Of a DNA stretch of 64,000 bases, positions 26,102-35,311 are shown in pieces. Position numbers and translations under genes: made by a program. The stretch comes from Caballeronia glathei (GTDB lineage: Bacteria > Pseudomonadota > Gammaproteobacteria > Burkholderiales > Burkholderiaceae). Position 1 is the stretch's first letter, and every line of letters starts with the position of its first letter. The notes beneath the pieces were generated by a model that saw only the letters and a program-made list of their open reading frames with translations, did not search any database and was not told the origin of the DNA. The DNA lies in the NCBI RefSeq assembly GCF_000698595.1, contig NZ_JFHC01000020.1, forward strand, positions 1 to 64,000. The letters are read 5' to 3'.

Positions 26102-26282
26102 TCCTGTCAGCCTGAAGCAAACAGGCTGAAAAAGCGTATCGACTCGCGTTTGCGCAGGCGCCGGATCGTTCCGGCCTTGCGCGCGATTCGCATTGCGCGC
26201 CGCGGCGCTTCTGGAAGGGGCGCGCGGCGGACAGGAACGGCACTTGCGCGGGAATCCCCGGTACTTTCGAGGAGATACCCGC

Positions 26283-26816
26283 ATGAAGTACCCGACGGAA
26301 CACCTGCACGCAACGGATGCCCGTTGCGAAGCTTTCATGCTGAATGCGAACGGCTGGGTGCCGAACAACCGGCACCTGCCCGTTCTTCTATGGCGCGGCG
26401 CGCTCGACGCACAGTCGTCCGACGCCGCCGCTCGCTTCGAGTCGATGTTCGGCCGCAACGGCTGGCCGCCGCAATGGCGCGACAGCGTCTTCGACTACCA
26501 CCACTTTCATTCGACCGCACACGAAGCGCTCGGCATCGCGAGCGGACGCGCCGAACTCATTCTGGGCGGTCCCGGCGGACGGGTCGTGACCGTGCAGGCC
26601 GGTGACGCGCTCGTGCTGCCCGCGGGCACGGGCCACTGCCTGCTTTCCAGTGAGGGCCGCTTTCAGGTGATCGGCGCCTATCCGCCAGGGCAGCAGTGGG
26701 ACATTCGCCGCGACGCGCTCACGCCGGGGGAACTGCGCGCGATGGAAGCGCTGCCGTTCCCCCCGTGCGATCCGGTCGGTGGCGCGCGCGGCGAGCTGAC
26801 ACGCCTCTGGCATTGA
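26283..26816 (+). CDS. Cupin domain protein (YjlB-like)
   Basis: A 177-aa protein with a single cupin barrel. The metal-site motif one is [12 protein letters not shown] (about residues 76-87), with [25 protein letters not shown] as motif two. Two-domain sugar isomerases and monocupin proteins share this, so no reaction can be named. GAGGAG lies before ATG 26283. It is flanked by porin and ALDH genes but has its own spacing. Confidence 0.8.
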   Translation: MKYPTEHLHATDARCEAFMLNANGWVPNNRHLPVLLWRGALDAQSSDAAARFESMFGRNGWPPQWRDSVFDYHHFHSTAHEALGIASGRAELILGGPGGRVVTVQAGDALVLPAGTGHCLLSSEGRFQVIGAYPPGQQWDIRRDALTPGELRAMEALPFPPCDPVGGARGELTRLWH

Positions 26817-26970
26817 CGCCCTGCGCCGCGCGTCGACTGTTCCATTTCGCTACAGTCGCGTACGGCTGTTTTGAAACTGGACACACCGACAGCGGTTTCA
26901 TATCGGTTCAGGTGAACATCAGGCCCTGCCAGCAAGGCTTTCGGAAACGAGACGGCGGTGTGGGCGCGGG

Positions 26971-26986
26971 TGGCATGGATCTCGCA
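26971..26986 (+). promoter_or_regulatory. Probable sigma-54 promoter (-24/-12)
   Basis: TGGCATGGATCTCGCA keeps the essential GG-N10-GC spacing and 9 of 11 consensus positions of TGGCAC-N5-TTGCA. It lies about 70 bases before the ALDH start. Acetaldehyde dehydrogenase/DUF779 genes in related bacteria are often driven by sigma-54 with an AcoR-type activator; no activator gene is in this window. Confidence 0.55.
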
Positions 26987-27055
26987 ATCAACGACGCACC
27001 GGCGCCGGGCACTCCCCGCGCCGGTCCATTCAAACGATATGCGAGGAGCACGCAG

Positions 27056-28576
27056 ATGAATCATGCCGAGATGCAGTTCCTGAACACCGAGTTTCCGTTC
27101 AAGAAGCAGTATGGAAATTTCATTGGCGGCCAGTGGGTTCAGCCGGTGGGCGGCGAGTATTTCGACAACGTGTCGCCGATCACGGGAGAGCCGTTCACGT
27201 CGATCCCGCGCTCGCGCGAGGCCGACATCGAACTTGCACTCGATGCGGCGCATCGGGCGAAGGCCGCATGGGCCAGGACCTCGGCAGCCGATCGCGCGAA
27301 CATCCTGAACAAGATCGCGGATCGCATCGAGGCGAACCTGACGCGCATCGCGGTGGCTGAAACCATCGACAATGGCAAGCCGCTGCGCGAGACCATAGCC
27401 GCCGACATCCCGCTCGCGATCGATCATTTCCGCTATTTCGCGGGCTGCGCGCGTGCGCAGGAGGGCTCGATCTCGCAGATCGACGACGACACCGTGGCCT
27501 ATCACTTTCACGAGCCGCTCGGCGTGGTCGGGCAGATCATTCCGTGGAATTTCCCGATCCTGATGGCGACCTGGAAGCTCGCGCCCGCGCTGGCGGCGGG
27601 CAACTGCGTGGTGCTCAAGCCTGCGGAGCAGACGCCGGCGTCGCTCCTCGTGCTGATCGAGCTGATCGAAGACCTGCTGCCGGCGGGCGTGCTGAACGTG
27701 GTCAACGGCTTCGGACTGGAGGCGGGCAAGCCGCTCGCGTCGAGCAAGCGCATCGCGAAGATCGCGTTCACCGGCGAGACGACCACCGGCCGTCTGATCA
27801 TGCAGTACGCGAGCCAGAACATCATTCCGGTCACGCTCGAACTGGGCGGCAAGAGCCCGAACATCTTCTTCGCCGACGTGATGAACGAAGACGACAGCTA
27901 CTTCGACAAGGCGCTGGAAGGCTTCGCGATGTTCGCGCTCAATCAGGGCGAGGTGTGCACGTGTCCGTCGCGCGTGCTGATCGAAGAGAAGATCTACGAG
28001 CGTTTCATGGAGCGCGCGCTCAAGCGCGTGGCCGCGATCAACCAGGGCCATCCGCTCGACGCGAGGACGATGATCGGCGCGCAGGCGTCCCGGGAGCAGC
28101 TGGAAAAGATCCTGTCGTACATCGATCTCGGCAAGCAGGAAGGCGCGCAGTGTCTCGCGGGCGGCGAGCGCAACGCGCTCGGCGGCGAGCTTCAGAACGG
28201 CTACTACGTGAAGCCGACCGTGTTTCGCGGTCACAACAGGATGCGCATCTTCCAGGAGGAAATCTTCGGGCCGGTCGTATCGGTGACGACTTTCCGCAAC
28301 GAGGATGAAGCGCTGGAAATCGCCAATGACACGCTCTACGGCCTCGGCGCGGGCGTGTGGACGCGCGACGGCACGCGTGCGTACCGGTTCGGCCGCGAGA
28401 TCCAGGCAGGGCGGGTCTGGACCAACTGCTATCACGCGTATCCGGCGCATGCGGCGTTCGGCGGCTACAAGCAGTCGGGCATCGGGCGCGAGAATCACAA
28501 GATGATGCTCGATCACTATCAGCAGACGAAGAACCTGCTCGTCAGCTATAGCCAGAAGCCGCTCGGCTTCTTCTGA
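27056..28576 (+). CDS. Aldehyde dehydrogenase (acetaldehyde dehydrogenase, AcoD/ExaC type)
   Basis: A 506-aa NAD-dependent ALDH. The general base is E262 in L-E-L-G-G-K and the nucleophile C301 in G-E-V-C-T-C-P-S-R; the cysteine pair spaced C-T-C and the opening [13 protein letters not shown] are typical of the AcoD/ExaC branch that oxidises acetaldehyde and similar short aldehydes. GAGGAG precedes ATG 27056. A DUF779 gene follows, a conserved pairing for this branch. Confidence 0.92.
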   Translation: MNHAEMQFLNTEFPFKKQYGNFIGGQWVQPVGGEYFDNVSPITGEPFTSIPRSREADIELALDAAHRAKAAWARTSAADRANILNKIADRIEANLTRIAVAETIDNGKPLRETIAADIPLAIDHFRYFAGCARAQEGSISQIDDDTVAYHFHEPLGVVGQIIPWNFPILMATWKLAPALAAGNCVVLKPAEQTPASLLVLIELIEDLLPAGVLNVVNGFGLEAGKPLASSKRIAKIAFTGETTTGRLIMQYASQNIIPVTLELGGKSPNIFFADVMNEDDSYFDKALEGFAMFALNQGEVCTCPSRVLIEEKIYERFMERALKRVAAINQGHPLDARTMIGAQASREQLEKILSYIDLGKQEGAQCLAGGERNALGGELQNGYYVKPTVFRGHNRMRIFQEEIFGPVVSVTTFRNEDEALEIANDTLYGLGAGVWTRDGTRAYRFGREIQAGRVWTNCYHAYPAHAAFGGYKQSGIGRENHKMMLDHYQQTKNLLVSYSQKPLGFF

Positions 28577-28598
28577 TTCCCCTGATGCACTTGCAACC

Positions 28599-28622
28599 GC
28601 GAGCCGCCGCGAGGCGGCTCGC
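28599..28622. other. Perfect 10-bp hairpin with GCGA loop between ALDH and DUF779
   Basis: GCGAGCCGCC - GCGA - GGCGGCTCGC. The loop is a GNRA tetraloop. There is no T-run, so it is not a simple terminator; it could stabilise the upstream message end or tune expression of the DUF779 gene. Confidence 0.6.
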
Positions 28623-28640
28623 TCACACAGGATACGCACG

Positions 28641-29033
28641 ATGACCACTGAAGAAGTCGCGCGCGTCGTGGCGACGCCCGCGGCAATCGAGCTTGTCGGC
28701 AAGCTCAGGGCCGAGCACGGCGACGTGCTGTTCCATCAGTCCGGCGGCTGCTGCGACGGCAGCGCGCCGATGTGCTTCCCGGCAGGCGAGTTCATGGTCG
28801 GCACGTCGGACGTGAAGCTCGGCTCGATCGGCGGGGCGCCGTTCTACATGAGCGAATCGCAGTTCGAGTACTGGCAGCACACGCAGCTGATCATCGATTG
28901 CGTGCCGGGCAACGGCGGCATGTTCTCGCTGGAACGCCCCACGGGTCTGCGTTTTCTTACCCGCTCGCGGCTATTCGACGATGCGCAATCCGCGTGGCTG
29001 GAAGCGCATCCTGTCGAGCGCGTTCACGTCTGA
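28641..29033 (+). CDS. DUF779 family protein
   Basis: A 130-aa protein with the cysteine-rich Q-S-G-G-C-C-D-G-S-A-P-M-C-F-P (about residues 33-47) that defines DUF779 and later I-D-C-V-P-G-N-G-G-M-F-S-L-E. Its genes accompany AcoD/ExaC-type aldehyde dehydrogenases; the biochemical role is unknown to me, perhaps a metal- or thiol-dependent accessory. Its 3' end overlaps the convergent enoyl-CoA hydratase gene by ten bases. Confidence 0.9.
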   Translation: MTTEEVARVVATPAAIELVGKLRAEHGDVLFHQSGGCCDGSAPMCFPAGEFMVGTSDVKLGSIGGAPFYMSESQFEYWQHTQLIIDCVPGNGGMFSLERPTGLRFLTRSRLFDDAQSAWLEAHPVERVHV

Positions 29034-29821
29034 CGCCATCGCGGCGCGCGCTTTTCGATGAACGCCTGAATGCCTTCGAGCGCCGCGTCGTCCTGCATGT
29101 TGTGCGCCATCGTGTCGCCGGCAAGGCGGTAGGCCGCATCGATGCCCGTCTCCAGCTGCAGGTAGAAAAGGCTCTTGCCGGCGGCGATCGCCGCGCGCGG
29201 CTTCTCGCAGATGCTCGCTGCCAGTGCACGCGTCGCGTCATCCAGCTGCTCGGGCGCCGCCACCCGGTTCACGAGGCCGCGTTCGAGCGCCGTCTTCGCA
29301 TCGATGAACTCGCCCGTCACGAGCATCTCGAACGCGGCCTTGCGCGACACGTTGCGAGACAGCGGCACGCTCGGCGTCGAGCAGAAGAGTCCCAGGTTCA
29401 CGCCCGACACCGCGAAGCGCGCGTCGCTTGCGGCCACGGCGAGATCGCACATCGCGACCAGCTGGCAGCCGGCCGCCGCCGCGACGCCGTGCACGCGCGC
29501 GATCACGGGCTGCGGCATGCGCTGGATCGTCAGCATCATCTTCGAGCAACGCGCGAAGAGCGTCTGGTGGTATTCGAACCCGGGTTCGGCGCGCATTTCC
29601 CGCAGGTCGTGGCCTGCGCAAAACGCCTTGCCCGCGCCCGCGAGCACGACGACGCGCGCATCCGACGCGGCGACGTCGTCGAGGCTGCGCTGCAGCGCGT
29701 CGAGAAGCGCTTCCGACAGCGCATTGAACGTGTCCGGCCGGTTCAGGGTGATGCGCACCGCGCCCGGCACGCCGTACACATCGGGCTCGATTGCGACGAG
29801 CGGACCGGCGGTTTCGATCAT
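29024..29821 (-). CDS. Enoyl-CoA hydratase/isomerase family protein
   Basis: A 265-aa crotonase-fold protein. It shows the oxyanion-hole segments A-G-A-G-K-A-F-C-A-G-H-D-L and V-H-G-V-A-A-A-A-G-C-Q-L-V-A-M-C-D-L. In the second half S-G-V-N-L-G-L-F-C-S-T-P replaces the usual catalytic-glutamate region, which suggests a hydratase-like function other than classical water addition. It follows an acyl-CoA ligase gene by ten bases, so the two form an operon. This resembles the ECHDC3 group. Confidence 0.88.
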   Translation of the reverse strand: MIETAGPLVAIEPDVYGVPGAVRITLNRPDTFNALSEALLDALQRSLDDVAASDARVVVLAGAGKAFCAGHDLREMRAEPGFEYHQTLFARCSKMMLTIQRMPQPVIARVHGVAAAAGCQLVAMCDLAVAASDARFAVSGVNLGLFCSTPSVPLSRNVSRKAAFEMLVTGEFIDAKTALERGLVNRVAAPEQLDDATRALAASICEKPRAAIAAGKSLFYLQLETGIDAAYRLAGDTMAHNMQDDAALEGIQAFIEKRAPRWRQT

Positions 29822-29831
29822 GCTCGCTCCT

Positions 29832-31475
29832 TCAAACGTCGATGGCCGCGACCGAGCCCGCGCGTTTGCGCAGCTCGAATTTCTGTATCTTGCCGGTCGA
29901 CGTCTTCGGAAGCTCGCAGAACTCCACCGCGCGCGGCACCTTGAATCCGGCGAGATGGGCCTTGCAATGCGCGATCAGCTCGGCGGCACTCGCGCTCGCG
30001 CCGGGCTTGAGCTCGACGAATGCGCACGGCGTCTCGCCCCAGCGCGCATCCGGCTTCGCGACGACGGCGGCGACGAGCACCGCCGGATGCCGGTACAGCA
30101 CGTCTTCCACCTCGATGCTCGAAATATTCTCGCCGCCCGAAATGATGATGTCCTTGCTGCGATCCTTGATGCGCGCATAGCCGTCCGGGCACGCGACGGC
30201 GAGATCGCCGGTGTGGAACCAGCCGCCCGCGAACGCTTCCTGGGTGGCTGCCGGATTCTTCAGGTAGCCCTTCATCATGATGTTGCCGCGGAACATGATC
30301 TCGCCGATGGTCTCTCCGTCGGCGGGCACTTCGCGCAGCGTCAGCGGATCGCGCACGCTCACGGCGTCCTGCAGGTGATAGCGCACGCCCTGCCGCGCGT
30401 TCATGCGCGCGCGCTCGCTCACGTCGAGCGCGTCCCAGCCGGGCTGATGCGCGCATACCGTCGCCGGCCCGTAGACCTCGGTGAGCCCATAGACATGCGT
30501 CAGTTCGAAGCCGAGCCGCTCCATTCCTTCGATCATCGCGGCGGGCGGTGCGGCTCCGGCGACCATCGCGTGCACGCGGTGCGCGATGCCGGCCTTCAGT
30601 TCATCGGCTGCAGTGACGAGCAGGTTCTGCACGATCGGTGCACCGCAGTAATGCGTGACGCCCTCGCTGCGGATCAGGTCGAAGATCGTCTTTGCGTCGA
30701 TCCTGCGCAGGCACACGTTCACGCCCGCGCGCGCGGCCACGGTCCACGGGAAGCACCATCCGTTGCAATGGAACATCGGCAGCGTCCAGAGGTAGACGGC
30801 ATGCTTGGGCATGTCCCATTCGAGGACATTGCTGATCGCATTCGTGTACGCGCCGCGGTGATGATAGACGACGCCCTTCGGATTGCCGGTCGTGCCCGAC
30901 GTGTAGTTCAGACAGATCGCGTTCCACTCGTCGGACGGCGGCGACCACTCGAAAGCCGGGTCGCCGCTGGCGAGCAGGGCTTCGTAATCCGTTTCACCGA
31001 TGCGTTCGCCCGGGCCGGTGTAGGCGGGATCGTCGACGTCGATCACGAGGACCGGCTGGTCGACGCTCGCCAGCGCCTCGCGCATCACCGCGGAGAATTC
31101 GCGGTCGATCAGAAGCACCTTCGCCTCGCCGTGCCTGAGCATGAAGGCGAGCGTGCCGGCGTCAAGCCGCGTGTTGAGCGTATTGAGCACCGCGCCGATC
31201 ATCGGAACGCCGAAGTGCGCCTCCACCATCTCGGGGATGTTCGGCAGCATCGCGGCGACCGTGTCCCCCACGCCGATGCCCCGCGCGCTCAACGCCGACG
31301 CAAGGCGCCGCGTGCGCGCGTAGGTCTCGGCCCAGGTGCGGCGCACGGAGCCGTGCACGACGGCAGGCATCGCCGGATACACCGCGGCCGCGCGTTCGAT
31401 GAACGTGAGCGGTGTCAGGGCTGCGAAGTTCGCAGCGGTCTTGTCGAGGCCTTCTTCGTACATGGTGCCGTTCAT
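29832..31475 (-). CDS. Acyl-CoA synthetase (AMP-forming)
   Basis: A 547-aa ligase that activates a fatty or aryl acid as its CoA ester. The P-loop-like Y-T-S-G-T-T-G-N-P-K-G-V, Y-G-L-T-E-V-Y-G, W-F-H-T-G-D-L-A and the C-terminal K-D-I-I-I-S-G-G-E-N and K-T-S-T-G-K-I-Q-K motifs are all present. The G-x-x-H-H-R-G-A-Y and M-F-H-C-N-G-W segments match medium-chain or dimethylsulfoniopropionate-type ligases. ATG 31475 with GGGAG upstream is preferred to ATG 31463. Co-transcribed with the crotonase gene. Confidence 0.9.
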   Translation of the reverse strand: MNGTMYEEGLDKTAANFAALTPLTFIERAAAVYPAMPAVVHGSVRRTWAETYARTRRLASALSARGIGVGDTVAAMLPNIPEMVEAHFGVPMIGAVLNTLNTRLDAGTLAFMLRHGEAKVLLIDREFSAVMREALASVDQPVLVIDVDDPAYTGPGERIGETDYEALLASGDPAFEWSPPSDEWNAICLNYTSGTTGNPKGVVYHHRGAYTNAISNVLEWDMPKHAVYLWTLPMFHCNGWCFPWTVAARAGVNVCLRRIDAKTIFDLIRSEGVTHYCGAPIVQNLLVTAADELKAGIAHRVHAMVAGAAPPAAMIEGMERLGFELTHVYGLTEVYGPATVCAHQPGWDALDVSERARMNARQGVRYHLQDAVSVRDPLTLREVPADGETIGEIMFRGNIMMKGYLKNPAATQEAFAGGWFHTGDLAVACPDGYARIKDRSKDIIISGGENISSIEVEDVLYRHPAVLVAAVVAKPDARWGETPCAFVELKPGASASAAELIAHCKAHLAGFKVPRAVEFCELPKTSTGKIQKFELRKRAGSVAAIDV

Positions 31476-31804
31476 CGCGTGTCTCCCTGTCGGCGCGCGA
31501 GGAGCGGCTCTTCGTCCGGTCGTCGCGCGGATTCCATAATACGCGCGATTACAGTTTGCTTTAAAGCTGGGGGAGCGGAGGCGAAGCGGTCTGTGCCGAT
31601 GGAAGGCCCGCGGCGCGAGGCCGTTCAATGGCGCCGCATTCGATCAGTGCCTGAAGCAGGCGAAGGGAAGCGCACGTGACCAGTGCGAAGCGCGTGCGGA
31701 GTCGCGGCGCATCGGACGATGCGCCGCCTGGAAAATGAATGCGCGCTATCGCTCGAACGAGGATGTGGCTTGCGCTATCGAGAACAGGCGTCCTGTCTCG
31801 TCAT
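31476..31804. other. Intergenic region, no gene seen
   Basis: Between the ligase start and the DUF3563 stop, both on the minus strand. It must hold the promoter of the ligase operon; no clear operator or terminator was found. Confidence 0.5.
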
Positions 31805-31966
31805 TCAATTGCCTTCGGTCTGCGGCTGGAATTGCCCTCTGTCGATCGCGCGGATGCGGCGCTCGAGCTCCGGAAGGTCGGCGGCCGAAGCCAGATAGGC
31901 GTCCGTGCGCCCACGTTCGGCCTGTTCAAGCCAGCCACTGATCTTTGCAATGAGAAACGACAACAT
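31805..31966 (-). CDS. DUF3563 family small protein (53 aa)
   Basis: A 53-aa protein with AGGAG eight bases before ATG 31966. The sequence M-L-S-F-L-I-A-K-I-S-G-W-L-E-Q-A-E, T-D-A-Y-L-A-S-A-A-D-L-P-E-L-E-R-R-I-R is the standard DUF3563 pattern, a short amphipathic helix followed by a charged helix, common in Burkholderiales. Function unknown; the N-terminal helix could lie on a membrane. Confidence 0.82.
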   Translation of the reverse strand: MLSFLIAKISGWLEQAERGRTDAYLASAADLPELERRIRAIDRGQFQPQTEGN

Positions 31967-32275
31967 GACGTGCTCCTGAGATGGAACGATGCTGTTCGGC
32001 TCGGAAGCCGCGCGTTATGCGGAGATTCCGCCATCGAAGCATCGATTTGCGCAGAGAGGCTGTCGGTAAAGAGCGGGATTGCAGACCGATATGCGTGTGC
32101 GCATACCTTATAGAACGCCGGACGGCCGGAATTTATTCCGGAATTCGAACGAGGTGAGTGCGACGCCGATGCGGTGCCGGGATCATGGCGCGCGCATCCC
32201 ATATGGCGCGCCATGACGATTTTGTGTGAGGAAAGGCCCGCTCGAACGAGGTCGAGCGAGGCTTTCTCCCCAGTG
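31967..32275. other. Intergenic region, no gene seen
   Basis: About 310 bases upstream of the DUF3563 gene and downstream of the GntR gene. Only short frames; lower GC around 31970-32130 fits a promoter region. No defined site. Confidence 0.5.
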
Positions 32276-33040
32276 CTACTGCTCGCTCTGATTGAGCACT
32301 TCGGTTGCCGCCTCGCACGCGCCGCGCAGTTGCTCGCGCATCAGCGTCTCCACTTCGGGGTCGCCGGCGACGATCGCGTCCTTGATCCGCACCGCCTGCT
32401 CGCAGGACGAGCGCATGCGCCCGCCGCGCGCCATCGCGATACGCCGCAGGCGCCGCACCGGCCCGATGAGGCTCGCGTGCGTCGCCTGCAGGGTGCGGTT
32501 GTCGGCGAGCGTCATCACGATCGAATAGAAGCGGTCGAGCGCATCGACATAACCCGCCGGGTCCTCCGCCTCCACGCTCGCCTGCATCGCCTCGATCACG
32601 TCGTCGAGCTGCGCGCGGCCGAGCGCGTTGATGCGTTCCGCCGCGAGCCGCACCGCGAGACATTCCAGCGCCGTGCGCACCGTATAGATTTCCGCGACAT
32701 CGCGCAGCGTCACCGAGCGCACGAACGCGCCGACACGCGCGACGATCGTCACGAGCCCCTCGCGTTCGAGTTGCGCGAACGCCTCGCGCATCGGCGTGCG
32801 GCTCACGTTCAGCTGCTTTGCGATCTGCACCTCGGAGAGCCGGCTGCCCGGCGCGAGCACGCCCTCGACGATCGCCTCGCGCAGCGCGGGCACGACCACG
32901 CCGTCGGAGAGCGAGTCGCTCGAAGCATCCACCGTGCGCATGCGCGAGTGATATTTGCGCCCGATCGCATCGAGGGCCTGATCCGGCTGATCGGCGGCCG
33001 CCGCGCCGATTTCATTATTTGCTGAAGTCGCCATTGACAT
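32276..33040 (-). CDS. GntR family regulator (FCD type)
   Basis: A 254-aa regulator with a long N-terminal tail, a winged helix at about residues 48-112 (L-S-E-V-Q-I-A-K-Q-L-N-V-S-R-T-P-M-R-E-A) and an FCD domain. Start may be ATG 33040 or ATG 33034. It diverges from the hydratase-MFS-ALDH operon and shares with it a 60-base gap holding a palindrome, so it probably represses that operon and itself. Confidence 0.9.
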   Translation of the reverse strand: MSMATSANNEIGAAAADQPDQALDAIGRKYHSRMRTVDASSDSLSDGVVVPALREAIVEGVLAPGSRLSEVQIAKQLNVSRTPMREAFAQLEREGLVTIVARVGAFVRSVTLRDVAEIYTVRTALECLAVRLAAERINALGRAQLDDVIEAMQASVEAEDPAGYVDALDRFYSIVMTLADNRTLQATHASLIGPVRRLRRIAMARGGRMRSSCEQAVRIKDAIVAGDPEVETLMREQLRGACEAATEVLNQSEQ

Positions 33041-33059
33041 CTCAGTATTCCATGAATAC

Positions 33060-33071
33060 GCTGTATACAGC
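33060..33071. promoter_or_regulatory. Palindrome, probable GntR operator
   Basis: Perfect 12-bp palindrome GCTGTATACAGC in the short divergent gap, followed by the half-site AATACAGC at 33073-33080. The position is ideal for control of both genes. Confidence 0.6.
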
Positions 33072-33100
33072 TAATACAGCATCATACCTCAGGAGACGAC

Positions 33101-33832
33101 GTGGATATTGAGATTCTGCCGGAAAGCGTTCTGACCGAGCGAGCCGGGGCGGTATTGACTTTCACCCTGAACAATCCGGACGGCGGCAACGAGATCACCG
33201 CGCCGATGTTCGACGCGATGATCGCCGTGCTGCGCGGCGAGGCTGCCGAGCCGTCGGCGCGCGTGCTGCGCATCCGCGCACGCGGCGCGGTGTTCTGCAC
33301 GGGCCGCGAACGCGCCGGACGCGACGCCGTGTCGATCCATGCGGAGGTGTCGCGGCTGATCGAGTTGAAGCGCCTGCTGCGCGCGTCCTCGCTGATCACG
33401 ATTGCGGAAGTGCACGGCGACGCACTCGGCTTCGGTTTCGGGCTCGCCATCCTGTGCGACTTCACGCTGGTGTCCTCGCGCGCCCGCCTGGCGTTCCCCG
33501 AAATGCGCAAGGGGCTGCCGCCCGCGGCGATCATGGCTTACCTCGGCCGCTACGCGCTGCCGAAGCAGGTGTTTCCGATGGTGCTGTTCGGCGACGCCGT
33601 CACGCCCGAGCGCGCGCTGCAGGCCGGCCTCATCACGCAAATCTGCACGCCGGAATCGCTGCCGGAGCAGGCCGCGGAACTGGTCGAGCGCATCCTCGCC
33701 CTCGACGAGACCGGCGCCCGCCACTGCAAGGCGTTCTTCCAGGCGACGGAGGAAAGCTCGCTCGAGCACAACTTCCGCCATGCCACGGAAATGCTCACGG
33801 TTTCCGCGTTGCGGTTGCAACAGTCGAAGTGA
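33101..33832 (+). CDS. Enoyl-CoA hydratase/isomerase family protein
   Basis: A 243-aa crotonase-fold protein starting at GTG 33101, with CAGGAG six bases upstream. The first oxyanion segment reads R-G-A-V-F-C-T-G-R-E and the second V-H-G-D-A-L-G-F-G-F-G-L-A-I-L-C-D; F-P-E-M-R-K-G-L-P-P supplies the usual glutamate. It leads an operon with an aromatic-acid-type MFS carrier and an ALDH. Confidence 0.88.
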   Translation: MDIEILPESVLTERAGAVLTFTLNNPDGGNEITAPMFDAMIAVLRGEAAEPSARVLRIRARGAVFCTGRERAGRDAVSIHAEVSRLIELKRLLRASSLITIAEVHGDALGFGFGLAILCDFTLVSSRARLAFPEMRKGLPPAAIMAYLGRYALPKQVFPMVLFGDAVTPERALQAGLITQICTPESLPEQAAELVERILALDETGARHCKAFFQATEESSLEHNFRHATEMLTVSALRLQQSK

Positions 33833-33903
33833 AGTAGCGGCGGCGCGGCGCCGGATGGCGCCTGCACGCGGACAGAACAGACCAGAAAAAGTTGGAGACA
33901 GGC

Positions 33904-35295
33904 ATGAGCGTGAATGCAGGTGCACGGCTGGACCGGCTGCCGATGTCGGGGTTTCATCGGCGGATCATGTGGCTTATCGGTATCGGCATGTTCTTCGACG
34001 GCTTCGATATCTACGTCGCCTCGACGGTGCTCGGAGCCACGCTGAAGAGCGGCTTCTCGACGCTCGGCGAGAATGCGCTCTTCGTGTCGCTCACGTTTCT
34101 CGGCATGATGATCGGCTCGCTCGCCACGGGCTTTCTCGGTGACCGCTACGGCCGCCGCTTCACGTATCAGACCAATCTGGTCGTATTCGGGCTCGCGTCG
34201 CTCGGCGCGGCCGTCGCGCCGAACATGGCCGTGCTGATCGCGTGCCGCTTCGTGATGGGGCTCGGGCTCGGCGCGGAGAACGTGGTCGGCTATTCGACGC
34301 TCACCGAGTTCGCGCCCCCCGCGTCGCGCGGCAAGCTGCAGGGACTGATGGCCGTGTTCGTCGTATCGGGGCTGCCGGTCGCCGGGCTGATCGGGCTCAC
34401 GCTGATCCCTTCGTTCGGCTGGCGCGCGATGTTCGTGCTCGGCGGAATCGGCGCGCTCGGCGTATGGTATGCGCGCAAGTCGCTGCCCGAGTCGCCGCGC
34501 TGGCTCGAGTCGGTCGGCCGCCACGACGAAGCGGACGCGATTCTGCGGCGCATCGAGCAGGAAGTGATGGCGAGCCGTCCGGGCAAACCGCTTCCGCCGC
34601 CTTCGGCGCGCCCGACCGTGCAGCGCTCGCGGGCGCTCGGCTCGCTCTTTGCAGGCGCGATGCTGCCGCGGATGATCGTCGGCTGCGTGACGCTCGTCGT
34701 GATCAACACGCTGCTGTACGGCTTCGTTACGTGGCTGCCGACATTCTTCGTGCATCAGGGTTTCAGCATCGCGAAGTCGTTCGGCTACGCGCTCGTGATG
34801 TCGCTCGGCGCGCCGGTGGGCTCCGCGATCGGCGCACTGACGGCGGACCGCTGGGGCCGCAAGCCGACCATCGTGATCTCGTCGCTGATTGCCATCGTGT
34901 TCGGCGCGATCTATCCGTTCGTGAGCAACCCGGTGCTCCTGCCGATCGTCGGGCTGCTTCTCGTGATTCCGATCTACGTGCTCGTCGCGCTGCTCTTCGC
35001 GATCTACGTGCCGGAACTCTTTCCTACCGAAGTGCGGCTGCGCGCTTCGGGCATTTGCAACACCCTCGGCCGCGGCGCGACGATCGTCACGCCGTTCATC
35101 GTGGTGGCGCTGTTCGGGCGCTACGGGATCGTCGGCGTGCTGGCCCTCATGATCGGCCTGCTCGCGATCCAGATCGTCGTGGTCGCGTGGCTCGGGGTCG
35201 AGCCCACCGGACAGGGCCTCGAAGATATTCAGCCGACCGGCGCGCGAGCGCTTCACGAGGTCGGCCCCGATGCGCGGGTTTCCCCGCTCAAGTAG
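33904..35295 (+). CDS. MFS transporter, aromatic acid:H+ symporter-like
   Basis: A 463-aa twelve-helix carrier. It has F-F-D-G-F-D-I-Y in helix 1, G-F-L-G-D-R-Y-G-R-R in loop 2/3, P-E-S-P-R-W-L near the centre and E-L-F-P-T-E-V-R-L-R-A-S-G in the second half, the pattern of AAHS and sugar-porter-like carriers. ATG 33904 has GGAG eight bases before it. It lies between the hydratase and ALDH genes and should import the operon's substrate. Confidence 0.9.
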   Translation: MSVNAGARLDRLPMSGFHRRIMWLIGIGMFFDGFDIYVASTVLGATLKSGFSTLGENALFVSLTFLGMMIGSLATGFLGDRYGRRFTYQTNLVVFGLASLGAAVAPNMAVLIACRFVMGLGLGAENVVGYSTLTEFAPPASRGKLQGLMAVFVVSGLPVAGLIGLTLIPSFGWRAMFVLGGIGALGVWYARKSLPESPRWLESVGRHDEADAILRRIEQEVMASRPGKPLPPPSARPTVQRSRALGSLFAGAMLPRMIVGCVTLVVINTLLYGFVTWLPTFFVHQGFSIAKSFGYALVMSLGAPVGSAIGALTADRWGRKPTIVISSLIAIVFGAIYPFVSNPVLLPIVGLLLVIPIYVLVALLFAIYVPELFPTEVRLRASGICNTLGRGATIVTPFIVVALFGRYGIVGVLALMIGLLAIQIVVVAWLGVEPTGQGLEDIQPTGARALHEVGPDARVSPLK

Positions 35296-35311
35296 ACATG
35301 GAGAAGCGAAG

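Noticed and set aside
26678-28702. A 674-codon minus-strand open frame
   Set aside because: Antisense to the ALDH gene; composition is typical of a shadow frame.
29175-31679. An 834-codon plus-strand open frame
   Set aside because: It lies opposite the acyl-CoA ligase and crotonase genes, which show full family motifs; its product is low-complexity Arg/Ala/His-rich.
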